DNA of 64,000 bases, from positions 21,914,819 through 21,978,818 of the forward strand of contig OY986439.1 of assembly GCA_963920525.1 (NCBI GenBank). Direction: 5' to 3'. Source of the stretch: Dichetophora obliterata (taxonomy: Eukaryota > Arthropoda > Insecta > Diptera > Sciomyzidae). The position numbers were made by a program, and so were the translations under genes. Under the pieces are notes generated by a model. It was not told where the DNA came from and did not search any database. It saw only the letters and a program-made list of their open reading frames with translations. Shown here piece after piece: positions 34,511 through 45,429 of this stretch (its first letter is position 1; each line of letters starts with the position of its first letter).

Positions 34511-34665
34511 TTGAATGTTTTGATTAAACTTTCGTTGTGATGTTGTTAAGAGCATCCAAACACACTGATATCGTCCACATACAGAAATGTGCTAGAATCT
34601 TATCCTGATGAAGCTATTGTCAACATCCTTTGAAAACTATTTGACGATATCTTTAGTCCAAAAGG
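34511..34665 (-). pseudogene. Gypsy-type RT, catalytic YVDD part
   Basis: On the minus strand PFGLKISSNSFQRML is followed by LYVDDISVFGCS and HHNESLIKTF. This places the catalytic YxDD box just upstream of the TIR element insertion site. Two stops are present (before and after YVDD). RT sequence N-terminal to PFGL is not recognisable. Confidence 0.7.
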
Positions 34666-34670
34666 TCCCT

Positions 34671-35807
34671 GCCTCCTGGCTCCAGAAATGTTTTAAGAAT
34701 CTAATTTGAGAAAATATATCTTCGGTACCACTTTTGATGACTGATATATAAAACCTTATGATTATTGTTTTCAAAAAGTTAAAAAATTGCGGTCTTGTAT
34801 ACTTATTTTTCAAAAACAAGAAAATGTAAATGCGAAGATTATGCAAATTTTTAATTCGTCAAACATAAGGAAAACGTAAACACTATAATCAATAACACCA
34901 AAATTTAGACAATCTGATAAATATCAAAATTTCTGAACTATCTCGAGTGCACCTTTAGATTCGGATATCCTTCACACAGGACACTGTGGATAAAAATCGA
35001 GAGTGGCATCGTATTTGGCAATCGAAGCATTTTGAGATCGTTATTTTTTACTTATTTTCTCAAAAAATAAGTTTATTCTTGCGGAAGAGGAAGACATACT
35101 TTCTTTTTCCCCAAAGTTTTTTTTTGGTGGTCTTAATGACCCCATGCAACTTTTGATACCTCTTAGAATACGATCTTAATTTTTCAATACGCCCTAATGA
35201 ACATGTTATCATAAGCAACACTGTATAATAAATCTTTTTAAAAATGTTGTTTCTTAACTATCTCTTTTATTTATTAATCATTTTTAATAATAGATACAAG
35301 ATGTCACTTTTCTAAATTTTTTTTCAGTTTTGTAATTTTTTACACTTAGAAGTTAGATTTGACAATTAAGAAGTTAGATTTGACTTTTTGTGTTGTCTTA
35401 CAAAAAGTTAGATTAGACTGTTAAGTATTTTATTTGGTACATTTTATATACATTTTTATGTATATAAAAAAAATTAAGGCATAAATAAGTTTGGAATTCA
35501 TTCTTAATTACAATATATAATTGGAAAAAACCATAAAAGAAACTATACTAAATGTACTAATTACTATCGCAATAAATCAATCAAATCAATACAAATTGGT
35601 TAGTTTGAATAGTCAAATTTAGATTTATCGGACGTAACTCTAAAAAATCGTCTAAATTAGCATGAATAACAATGGCGGCCAAGTCGCCGAACAAACATTG
35701 CAACAATTATGCTTATCCATCAACTTCAATAATAAAAACATTCAGTTCGCGATCGATATCCATTTGAAAACCAAACTGATTTTGAAATATATCAAGCTCT
35801 TTTATAT
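34671..35807. other. AT-rich non-coding stretch
   Basis: No gene is supported. AAGTTAGATTTGAC-like strings repeat three times near 35345-35415. Confidence 0.5.
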
Positions 35808-38488
35808 GAAACTAGCAAATACCCGCTGCTTCGCCTGTGATAAAAATATTAAATACCATGTAAAAATTTTAAATCTTAAAATGAAAGTATTTAGTTGTAT
35901 TAAAACAAATTCAAAATATAAAAAATTTTCTGTTCGTTTTGTTTTATTATGAAAAAATTGTATATATATTAAGAAATTACTTTATTTAATTTGAATAACT
36001 TATTTTAACGGTAATTGTTATGATGACATAAATTTACCTAGCTTTCTTTTTTTTTTACTTTTGAAAAAGTCCTGCATAACAGCGTTAAAAAAAATTTTGG
36101 TAAAAATTTTTAAAATTTGTAATCAAAAATGTAATTTTTTAAATTTATTCTGAAAATAAATATATTCTTCTTAAATTGTTGTAGTTAATCGGCCTTCTTC
36201 AGTTATTAATTGTTGTTATTGGTCTTCGACCAAACAACTATTCTTCTTAAATTTAAAAAAAAAACCGTTATAATGACATCAAACTTTTGGCGATATCTCA
36301 AAAACTATAGACTTTCTCAATGCATTACAATGCATTCTTGTATGGACAGTCGTTGATTAATAAAATTAACGGTAATTTTTATTTCTTTTTGGAAATATTT
36401 TGAACGGATATTAGGTATGTTTTAAAAAACCTGTTATTATGACATTAAAATTCTTGTGATATCTCAAAACTATAGATTTTCTCAGTTTAACTCAGAATGA
36501 GAAAAAGCCGATTGAAATTTCATGTTTTGACTTAGCAAGCAAACATTTCCGCAATTTACAAATAGATTTTCATCCAATTTTCTTTGTTTGAAAGTTAAGT
36601 AAATTAAGAAATTAAGAAAATTGGGAAAATGAGAACAGTTAACCGTTACCACACCAATGCAATGTTTTATATTGCTTTCAAAAAACCTCTAAAATATCCA
36701 TCTTGTACTAAAAAATAGGCCAAGGTTGCTTTTGTTGTACACATTTGTTTTAATTTCAATTTTTTTTTTTTAATTTTCATTTTCCTTATTCTTTCATATA
36801 ACATAATTTACCTGCAAAAATTGTTCTATTTCGACACAAACAGTTTCTATCATTAAAAATCATGGGCCACCAACCCCCCCCCCCCCCCCCTATGATTTTT
36901 GATGAAAACTTATTTGCTTAAAATGTTGTTATATTTTTTGCAATGTGCTACAACTTAAAAACTAATTTATGTGAAAAACATTTTCAAATATAGTTAAAAA
37001 ACAATTTTGTGAAAAATATTTCAAATATTTCAAACTATTCCAAAGTTATATACATAAATCTATGTTTTAATCTATTTCCTTATCTATATATTCATAGTTA
37101 ACGTTAAAGTTATAGTAGAATTTGTCCTGACCCAATTCAATGAATTTTTTATGATCGTTTTGTGAATTTGTAAAAGTGTAAATTGACCTTCGAACAAAAC
37201 ACATGCATGCCGTTTGAAACATCAATGCATAACGATCAGAATTTTCTGATATATACAGCATTCTTATTGATGTATAATATTGCCCGGCAGGCGTCGTCCT
37301 GCCGCAGACCACCTTACTGCGATATACGAATTTTCATGCTGTTCGGGAAAAAAATTTATATATTCGTCATTTTTAATACAGTTGCCGAAAGTAGCCGTAT
37401 GAACTAAATTAAAAAATTTTAGTCTAATACAACCAAAACCGTCCGAAGTATAACATTTTTGATTAATTCTGGGCGGTAATGGGGATGTGGCAAAATTTTT
37501 GCACTTAAACCATCTCATACTCGAAACAATAGAATGCCAGAATTTCAGCTCAATTGACCTTAAACCTAGTGCGCTTTGCTTTACTCCAAGCTTATCTCCC
37601 GAAAAGTGGACTTAACTAAAGTGGGTCATGCCCATTTTTAGTAAAGTTAGCGAAAGTAACCATACAACGTAGATTGCCAAATTCTCGTCTCATACGACCA
37701 AAATCGTCTGAAATATAGCATTTTTTGCAAAAAGTGGGCATGGAAAGTAGACGGGGCAAATCTAACATAGCATATTACGATAAAGTTGGAATAACAAATC
37801 GTTTGATACCTATATCGTGTTAATCTGTTCAATGGTTCTTGCGTGATTGTCAAACATCCGTGCAGTGCCACAACGCTTTTATATATTCGTACAGATAGAC
37901 TAACACAATCTTAAGTGGGGAGAAGCTGGCTGGCAAGGCTGCAAAACATAATTAATGCTGATAACTAAATTCTGGCAACTCCCCTCAAGACATTAACAAA
38001 GATAATTATATTAACACTGTATGAAAGCAAGAATCTCCCTGAAAGTAAAGCTGGATTCACTGATCACCTTCAGAATGTTTTGAAAGTTTTTTTCATATGA
38101 AGTTTTCGCTCAGAGAGAAAAATGTCTGCACGCTCTCAACTTGATTAACATTATTTTAAATCACACAAAAACATGCTGAAGGTTATCAGTGAATTCAGCT
38201 TAACTACACAACATGGCTGTCGTGTTATATTGAGAGCAGCTCTCTCGTCAAAGAAAAAAAAGCTTTGTTGCTTGCTGTTATATTGTGCTGCTGGTTGAAT
38301 TTAGGCATCAAATAAAATGCGTGATTTTGCAATAATTAAAGAATACATTTTTCGAAAAACTTGGTAAGCTATAACAATCTTTATTATCATAGGAATCGAA
38401 TATAAAAAGAATTACAAAAATCGGCTTAGCGGTTTTCGAGCTTATTCTGGATCAAATTCGTGAGTCTTCTTTTATATAATAGTATAGA
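35808..38488 (+). repeat. Unclassified dispersed repeat, copy 1 (long, interrupted)
   Basis: It begins with CTAGCAAATACCCGCTGCTT and ends near TTTTATATAATAGTATAGAT. It parallels copy 2 (49944-53008) through several shared blocks: the first ~350 bases, ACTTACTGCGATATACGAAT-like near 37310, GTTGCCGAAAGTA near 37380, CTTATC(T/C)CCCGAAAAGTG near 37590, and the end block. A run of 17 C at 36874-36890 is the most extreme homopolymer. No enzyme-coding frame was seen, so it is probably a non-autonomous family. Confidence 0.55.
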
Positions 38489-38499
38489 TAACATTCTAT

Positions 38500-39315
38500 G
38501 TGCTCAAGTCCCTTGGCATTGGAAAGCACAAGAGCTCAGAAACTAAGATCGATTCCTACACCCTCAATAAATACTTTTTTTCAGTAACTAGTGCCACAGA
38601 TAGCTCGTCGTTTTTAGTTAATCCAAATTTACTATACAACAGAGAAAGTCTCTTTTATTTCGAAATGGCTACTGAAGAAGATATTTTAAGATGTTTGTTA
38701 GGCATCAAATCAAATGCTATTGGAGAAGACGAAGTAAGCCTGAAATTTGTTTAGCTTATTTTGCCACAAGTCGTCTGTATATTAACACATATTATAAATT
38801 TCTCAACAAGAATATTTCCTTCCAAATGGAAGATTACAAACGTGATATACGTTGCAGAAAAGATAGAGGCACAGGCGGTACAAGATTTTAGACCAATCAG
38901 TATATTACCAGCTCTTTCTAAAATTTACGAAAAATTGCTAGCTAAGCAGATCGTTAAGCTCCTCAATACCTGTAGGCTCTTAAGCGACTATCAATCTGGG
39001 TTTTGAGAAAAACATAGTTGTGCTACAACCATGTTAAGAATTATTGAGGGCTTACGTGAAAAGTATGACAATGGCGAGCTCTCAATTTTAGTATTATTAG
39101 ATTTTTTTTTAAAGCTTTCGATACCCTGAACTTTGAAGTTATGCTTATAAAGTTAGAAAATATTATGGTTTTGATGTATACACGATTCAGTTACTACAAA
39201 GTAACTTAAATACTAGATATCAACGTTTTTGTGTTTTATGGGAGAGAAACAAATTTAGAAAGAATTGTATCCGGTGTACCACAAGGTTCTATACTGGGAC
39301 CTTTTCTTTTTAGTA
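38500..39315 (+). pseudogene. LINE-A RT, N-terminal part
   Basis: Frames at 38500-38754 and 38761-39006, plus unmarked continuation to 39315, encode the RT fingers and palm: GIKSNAIGED, FRPISILPALSKIYEKLL, SDYQSGF, LSILVLLDFF and VPQGSILGPFLFS in a neighbouring frame. Stops at about 38752 and 39004 and frameshifts near 39108 and 39230 break it. Confidence 0.75.
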
Positions 39316-39984
39316 CACAGAGAAAACAACATTTTCAAAAGTGGCAGAAACGAGCTACTTTTAAAAAAGTTTAACCCAGATTTTGCACTTCTAACGTTTA
39401 TTTTCATTTTAAAAACGAACATTTTAAAATGAAATAGTAAAACGTTTATTTTCATTTTAAAACCTTAAATGAGATTCTAAAATGTTCGTTTGATTTTTTA
39501 CCATGGATATTTTAAAATACTGTAGTAAAACGTTGATTTTCATTTTAAAAACGAACATTTTAAAACGAGATTCTAAAATGTTCGTTTGATTTTTAAAAAT
39601 AAATATTCTCAAATGTAAAATGTTTATTTTCATTTGAAAAACGAAAATTTTAAAATTAGATTCTAAAATTTTCGTTCGATTTGTAACAATAAATATTTGA
39701 AAATTCAATGGTACAACAATTATTTATATTTTAAAAACGAAAATGTTGATTATTTTCCATTAATTCAAAAAAATTACAGAAATCCGCATTTCCTCTATTA
39801 ATTAAAAAAAGCTTTATTGGTTTTCAAAACTACAGTTTTATTTTAGTTATTTTATCATCAGCTATGTTCATCTCATTAAAATTTTTAAAATAATTATTCT
39901 GTATTCCAGCGTCTGTAAAAAAATAGAATTTTGTCAGATATTCATTTTATTTAAAGTACTTACCTTTTAGTTGTGGCAGATATA

Positions 39985-41294
39985 CAGGGCTGCCAATATT
40001 CGAAGCGCCCATTTTATTTTTAAATCAATCAAAGAAACCACAATTTTTTGTCTGTTCGTCATGAATATCATTTAATTGGGTTCAAGTAGATTTGCTTACA
40101 TTATTTCTTGAATATGATATCTCGTAAATGGTCGCCATTGGCCTCTACGACATATTGTGCGCGTTTTGCAGCATTTTCCATGGTTTTCTTCAACATTTCG
40201 ATGGGAATGGCGGTTATTTCTTGACGGATGTTGGTTTTCAGCTCTTCTAGGGTCTTTGGCTTGTTGACGTAAACCTTTGATTTCAAATAACCCCACAAAA
40301 AGAAGTCTGGAGGCGTTAAATCTGGTGATCTTGGCGGCCAATCGAAATCACCATTTTTTGACATCAAACGGCCAGGGAACAATTGCTTCAAAAAATCGAT
40401 TGTAGTGCGGCTTGTGTGTGGTGGCGCGCCGTCTTGTTGAAACCAGTAGTGCCTGATACGCTTTCGACGAACGATTGGCATGAAAAAATTGTTTATCATA
40501 TCGCGATAACGCAGTAACTCTGTGGCCATTATCATCTTCGAAAAAGAACGGCCCAATGAGCATTTTAGCACAAACGCCGCACCAAACAGTGACTTTTGCA
40601 TCGTGAAGAGGTACCTCTTGAATCTCTTGTGGATTTTCAGTGGCATAAATACGGCAATTTTGTTTGTTTACCGTTTCGTTCAACTGAAAATGAGCTTCAT
40701 CGCTCATGATAATTTTATGCCAAAATTGCTCGTCTTCTTCAGCCATTTCGATGACTCTTTGGGCCCATTCCAATCGACGTGGCTTATCGGAAGGCAACAA
40801 TTTGTTTACCAATTGAATTTTGTACGGAAACAAATTCAAATCAACACGTAAAATGCGTTGTAAAGTGGATCGGGGAATGCCGAGCTGCTGAGAACGGCGA
40901 TTTTGGGATGTTGTTGGTGACTGCTCAATACTGGCTCGTACGGCTGCAATATTCTCATCCGATCGCCTTGGTCGCTTTTTATTTGGCCTCTTTGGGTTAC
41001 CAAGAGTATTACCAGTTGTAAGTCTTTCATATTGTACAAACGATAAATTGTTTTCTTAGAAGGCGCACTTTTCACTTTATTTATTTTTTTGAAAGCACGT
41101 TGAGTTTTCACTATTGACTTGTTTTGTTGAATGTAAATTTCAACAATTTTAGAGCGTTCGCGTGGCGTGTACTGTTCCATTGTAAACATTTGCTTGGAAT
41201 GACGCTTCAAACGCGGTATGTCATTAGTCGATTTGGCATCACTGCGGAAAGCTACAGTGTTGCCAGATGGGCGCTTCGAATATTGGCAACCCTG
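39985..41294 (-). mobile_element. DD41D (rosa-like) mariner element
   Basis: The ends CAGGGCTGCCAATATTCGAA (39985) and the inverse at 41275-41294 (CAGGGTTGCCAATATTCGAA) form TIRs of about 29 bases. TA flanks are at 39983-39984 and 41295-41296. Length is 1310 bp, a normal mariner size. It contains one transposase frame on the minus strand. Confidence 0.85.
40101..41210 (-). pseudogene. Mariner transposase, DD41D type, two frameshifts
   Basis: The N-terminal helix-turn-helix part (YTPRERSKIVEIYIQQNKSI) is in frame 41210-about 41030. The second part (frame 40839-40348) holds IIMSDEAHF, with the first catalytic Asp. The third part (frame 40646-40101) holds HYWFQQDGAPPH, with the second catalytic Asp, and SPDLTPPDFFLWG, with the third. 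Forty-one residues separate the second and third Asp, which defines the DD41D group, to my knowledge typified by rosa from a tephritid. Frameshifts near 41030 and near 40530 inactivate it. The acidic triad itself is intact. Confidence 0.85.
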
Positions 41295-41454
41295 TACAAT
41301 ACTTACCTTCTTGCAGGCAAACTGCAGAGTGATGAAATCGAGAATAAAAAAATTTTTATTTTCTGAACAAATATCAAATACTTAAGTCAATGAAACATAT
41401 ATAACAAACAATTCGTTATTAACAAGTGTTTTGAAACAAAATATGTGAATTTTA

Positions 41455-41865
41455 CCATGTCATGGTAAAACGTTCGTAGTTGTTTTAAAAACGTTTCGTT
41501 TCACTTTTCTATTTAAAAATGTGCATTTTCATTTTTGTATGGCGTAAAATGTTTTTAAAAATATAAATTTTATCCTTATTTATCATAGTAAAATATTCGT
41601 GGTTGTTTTAAAAACATTTCGTTTTACTTTTCTATTTAAAAATGTGCATTTTCATTTTTGTATGGCGTAAAATGTTTTTAAAAATTTTAATTTTATCCTA
41701 ATTTATTATAGTAAAATATTCGTGGTTGTTTTCAAAACGTTTGGTTTTACTTTTCTATTTAAAAATGTGCGTTTTCATTTTTGTAAGGCGTTAAATATTT
41801 TTAAAAATATTAATTTTACTGAACGTTTTTAAAATGTGCGTTTTTGATTTTTTGTTTTCTCAGTG
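41455..41865. repeat. ~122-bp subterminal tandem repeat of element X
   Basis: Three copies start near 41463, 41587 and 41708, each with TAAAA(C/T)(G/A)TTCGT(A/G)GTTGTTTT, then ATTTAAAAATGTGC(A/G)TTTTC and TATGGCGTAAAATG-like words. The last copy runs into the right TIR. Confidence 0.75.
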
Positions 41866-41995
41866 TATATTTATAAACGATATAGTACATTGTTGTGAAT
41901 ATGTATCCATTCATTGATACGCTGACGACGTACAAGTTTACCTTTACCGACCAACATGTCTCATTGAGGACCTAGAATGTAGGCTAAACAAGGAC

Positions 41996-43534
41996 TTGCA
42001 AAGAATTTATAAATGGGCTGTAGACAACAGCTTAAAGTTGAATAGCATATCGAAGATTAAATCTAATGCTATTTCTGAAGATGGCATTCCCATCAAGTTT
42101 ATAAAATTATTGTTGCCACACATTATTGGTCCTCTAACGCATATAATTAATTTTTGTTTTATGTCGTCTGTGTTCCCTGACTTATGGAAAGTTGCCATTG
42201 TTCTTCCTGTAGCAAAAAAGCAAAAGCCAATAAATGTCAACGATTTTAGGCCCATAAGTATATTATCGCCATTAGCTAAAGTCTGTGAGAAACTCATGGC
42301 TCAACAAATAACTAATCATTTAGTTGATAAAAATCTGCTATCCCCTTTTCAATCAGGTTTTAGGTCTGGACACGGGTGCTCGTCCGCTGTTGTTAAGGTC
42401 ATTGACGATATACGACCGGAATATGATGCTGGCAATTTGACTCTACTGTGTTTGCTTGACTTTTCAAAAGCTTTCGATAAAGTAAACCATCAACATTTGT
42501 GTAGTAAGCTTAAGTATCTATTTGGTTTCTGTGATAGTGCTGTAAATCTTATGTCCAGTTATTTGTGTTATAGGTCTCAAAAAGTTCAAGTTGGTCAATT
42601 GTCCTCAGGGTATAAATCTGTCTTAAGTGGCGTACCACAAGGGTCTATACTTGGCCCTCTCCTATTCTCTATATTTTTAAATGACATATTCTCTGTTTGC
42701 AGTCATGCCTCTATCCATGCATATGCTGATGATGTCCAAATTTATTTATCTATAAGAACAGGACTGGTTGATGACTTGTGTTGCAGAATGAATGAGGACC
42801 TCAACAGCTTTAATGAGTGGGCAAATAGCAATGGTCTTCTTCTAAACTCTTCCAAATCATATGTACTTCCTATCTGTAGAGGTAAAACTTGTGTTAATGA
42901 TGTCCCTGATTTGTTGATTGGTCCTAACAAGCTAACTGTTGTGTCGAAAATTGTAAATCTTGGTTTCTATATTAATTCTTCGCTTTCATGTGTTGATCAT
43001 GTTAATAGTATTGTCAAAAAAGTTTATTATGTATTGCGTAATTTAAGAATGTCTGCAAGCGTGACTCCAGTTAGTATTAGGCGTAAGTTGGTTATACAAC
43101 TTATTCTACCTGTGATAACCTACTCTGAGGTGGTATATAGTAAACTTGACTCTTCCTCCCAGTTAAAACTTCAAATAGCATTTAATTACGCCACACGCTA
43201 TGTGTATGGCCTTCGTAAATTTGATCACCTGTCTAGTTTCCGGAATGCAATACTTGTATGTGACTTGACTGCTTATCTCAACGCCAGAAACTGTATGTAC
43301 CTTCATAAGTTAATTCATGAGAAAACACCTAGATATCTATATGAAAAACTCCAGTTTTGTATGTCCAGAAGAAGCCATGTTTTAATAGTTCCGAGGCACA
43401 ACTCGCTAATATCTTCTCAACTGTTCTTCATCAACGCCATTAGGTTGTGGAATTCTCTACCACGAAGGCTTATGGAAATCAGTGGGAGAGGTTCTTTTAG
43501 GCAATCTATTTTATCTTTTTTCTCTTCTCTTTAG
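41996..43534 (+). CDS. Chimeric reading frame: LINE-A stub joined to LINE-B RT
   Basis: The 512-codon frame (nominal start TTG) begins with about 16 residues of LINE-A (ending NSLKLN). It crosses an insertion junction at about 42044 and continues in frame into LINE-B. RT motifs of LINE-B: IKSNAISEDG (21-30), DFRPISILSPL (83-93), LLDFSKAFD (153-161), GVPQGSILGPLLF (212-224) and HAYADDVQIY (241-250), then the thumb and C-terminus ending WNSLPRRLME. The RT is uninterrupted to its natural stop, but the endonuclease and the start of RT are lost, so it cannot be autonomous. The frame should not be annotated as one protein. Confidence 0.85.
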   Translation: MQRIYKWAVDNSLKLNSISKIKSNAISEDGIPIKFIKLLLPHIIGPLTHIINFCFMSSVFPDLWKVAIVLPVAKKQKPINVNDFRPISILSPLAKVCEKLMAQQITNHLVDKNLLSPFQSGFRSGHGCSSAVVKVIDDIRPEYDAGNLTLLCLLDFSKAFDKVNHQHLCSKLKYLFGFCDSAVNLMSSYLCYRSQKVQVGQLSSGYKSVLSGVPQGSILGPLLFSIFLNDIFSVCSHASIHAYADDVQIYLSIRTGLVDDLCCRMNEDLNSFNEWANSNGLLLNSSKSYVLPICRGKTCVNDVPDLLIGPNKLTVVSKIVNLGFYINSSLSCVDHVNSIVKKVYYVLRNLRMSASVTPVSIRRKLVIQLILPVITYSEVVYSKLDSSSQLKLQIAFNYATRYVYGLRKFDHLSSFRNAILVCDLTAYLNARNCMYLHKLIHEKTPRYLYEKLQFCMSRRSHVLIVPRHNSLISSQLFFINAIRLWNSLPRRLMEISGRGSFRQSILSFFSSL

Positions 43535-43819
43535 TAGCTTTATACTCTTGTTCTAAGTACTTTCTCTATTGATTTCTGTGTTTCACTCAGTTTATACATT
43601 ATATTCTTAACTTTTAACTGATTATAGTTTTTACGAGCATTAAGTCATTATTGTATTAAAATTAAGTTAGTTGTCTTTAAAATGAGTTGTTATTATTATA
43701 AGATTTAAGTAAGTTAATCATTTTAATGCTTTATGTTGTACTATAAAAGAGCATAGCTCTTAGTGTACTTATATTTTCAACTATACGAATAAATTGAATT
43801 GAATTGAATTGAATTGAAT
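42044..43819 (+). mobile_element. LINE-B: younger Jockey-like LINE inserted in LINE-A
   Basis: It is 5'-truncated at the start of RT and ends in (TTGAA)n at 43794-43819. The insertion site in LINE-A reads TTGAAT, matching the tail unit, so the target duplication merges with the tail and cannot be sized. LINE-A resumes at GCAACAAATACG. The open RT frame suggests LINE-B is younger than LINE-A. Confidence 0.8.
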
Positions 43820-44505
43820 GCAACAAATACGCAAGCTTTACCCATCTCCCCAACAAGTCTTGACATTCATTCGCTTCCGGTGGTTTGTGTCAACAGTAAA
43901 CCTATAAATTATGATATATGCGAAACAAGCTTAGGTTTCAAGCTGAATAGGAACTTAAACTGTTGTGATCATATAAGTCACACAGTTGGCAAAATGTATG
44001 CAGTTATAAGAAAATTATGGGCTTCCTCCAGTTTCCTCTCAGTTGACATAAAACTAAAACTTGTTAGAACTCTTATGTCTCTACTTATGTCATACAGTGC
44101 TCTAGTTTATGGCAATTTGGATTCTGCTTCTAAGCAGAAGCTTCAACTGGTTGCGAACAGTGCAGCGAGATACATCTTTCTGCTAAGAAAGTATAATCAT
44201 ATTTCGACTTGCTCTCTACAAATATTCAACTGTGATATCTCGACCTTCTTTAATATATCTAATTTAGTTTTGCTTCATAAGCTTACTCTTTCCTAGTGCC
44301 CTCATTACCTGTATGTCAAGCTTAAATATGCTCAATCACGTAGAACATTAAATCTTAAAATATCTAGATTTAAATACGTAGTGACCTCCAGAACGTTTTT
44401 TGTTAGTGCTGTCAAATTTTGGAATTCTATAACAACAGGTATTAAATCAATCCGAAATGACAAACTCTTTACACTGGCTCTTGTTAAGTTCTTTAGTATT
44501 TAATT
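43820..44505 (+). pseudogene. LINE-A ORF2, C-terminal part
   Basis: The frame 43814-44296 encodes the thumb/C-terminal region (LNRNLNCCDHISHTVGKMYA, LVYGNLDSASKQKLQ, SAARYIFLLRKYNHI). A TAG interrupts at about 44294, and the same frame continues with FFVSAVKFWNS to a stop at about 44503. It aligns residue by residue with the C-termini of LINE-B and LINE-C. Confidence 0.75.
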
Positions 44506-44814
44506 GTAATTTTATAATAAATTCTTACCTAATGTTAGGCTTGAGTATTGGCTTCTGTAAGCAAACTCTGTAAGAAACGAATTAACAAAATTATATATAT
44601 TAAACGTGTTTTCGATGTACTAATAAGGCGCTTGCCCTAAGGGGTCGTCCATAAACTACGTTACCAATTTAGGGGTGGGGAGGGGTTTTGAAATGCACTA
44701 CGATAAGTAACGGTAGGGGGGGGAGGTGTTTAGATATTGTATCGTTACCAAAAATTAAAAAAATCGACGAAAAACCTCTAATTAATAACACAATCATTTC
44801 AAAAATTTTTAACC

Positions 44815-45054
44815 TTACATGTTTATGTTTGATCGTCTAAATTGATGGTTAACTTTTGTTTCAACGATTTCTTCCACCACCTTTTCCCTCGACACAGGAA
44901 CCTTTTGGTATTCCTTCACCATCTCAGCACACGTCTGAAAAATTTGGGTCTTTGCTTTTGCACAAGGCTTTGACGTTAAGGCCTGAATGTTCTTGATCAA
45001 AGGAGATACCGTATGACATGTACTGTCCTTCTCAGAAAGAAGAAATCGGTTCAA
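44815..45054 (-). CDS. Coding-like segment in the TIR element (unrecognised)
   Basis: A 79-codon open frame without an ATG at its 5' end (the first codon is TTG) contains EKDSTCHTVSPLIKNIQAL and EYQKVPVSREKVVEEIVETK. Its composition is protein-like and rather charged. It may be an internal exon. Its relation to the opposite-strand exon at 45177 is unknown. Confidence 0.3.
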   Translation of the reverse strand: MNRFLLSEKDSTCHTVSPLIKNIQALTSKPCAKAKTQIFQTCAEMVKEYQKVPVSREKVVEEIVETKVNHQFRRSNINM

Positions 45055-45176
45055 GGTCGTGTCCTACCTGCGACTTGTATTTCGTTTTTAAAACTTCTAT
45101 GAATTGCCATAAGTTTGTTTATATCGTTTGCAATAAATCGGAATAAAAAATACTATTTAAATAAATTAATTTTCAG

Positions 45177-45429
45177 AAAGCATTTACACAAAAACACAGA
45201 ACTTGGTGCAGCTCGGGTGCAGCCTTTAAGGGTACTCTGTCAAAGACCAGGTGAAATTCTTTGCGTTAGAAATGAGGATTCACCTGAATGGGTCGACATA
45301 GAATCCGATGAAAAATTCTATTTTGAAGAATCCTCATCAAAGCTACCAGCTTCTTCTATCCCAGTGATTGAGAGCATCGAATCTTGGATCGCAGATGGAA
45401 TAGCTTTTACAGATGATATTAATTATTGA
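45177..45429 (+). CDS. Probable 3' exon carried by the TIR element
   Basis: The exon follows a strong acceptor (TTAATTTTCAG ending at 45176) and is open to a TGA after DDINY. It encodes about 84 residues, including RVQPLRVLCQRPGEILCVRN and DSPEWVDIESDEKFYFEES, an acidic, well-formed protein tail. No family is recognised. The alternative is a plain ORF whose upstream 20 codons are intronic; there is no ATG at the frame's nominal start. Confidence 0.4.

Larger units (their letters stand above)
29615..34670 (-). mobile_element. Ty3/gypsy-type retrotransposon pol remnant with several insertions
   Basis: Read on the minus strand, the order is RT (34665-34511, 33137-32822), RNase H (32299-31829), linker (31863-31588) and integrase (30350-29615), which is the Ty3/gypsy order. 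Gag and flanking LTRs were not found. It is split by the SAM-bearing TIR element (33138-34508), an LTR-like insert (32306-32815) and an unresolved insert (30351-31587). Stops and frameshifts also make it inactive. Confidence 0.75.
39316..41865. mobile_element. TIR element X (CACAGAGAAAAC ends, TA duplication), hosts a mariner
   Basis: The left end is CACAGAGAAAACAA and the right end is TTGTTTTCTCAGTG. TA flanks are at 39314-39315 and 41866-41867. Removing the element with one TA rejoins F-S and I-F-I-N-D of the LINE-A RT in frame. Subterminal arrays flank a short core: AACGTTTATTTTCATTTTAAA-type units at 39400-39720 and ~122-bp units at 41455-41865. On the minus strand the core has donor-like AAGGTAAGTA and an acceptor-like TTTACAG followed by a 27-codon tail to a TAG, so it may once have carried a spliced mini-gene too. 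The mariner sits within it. Confidence 0.7.
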
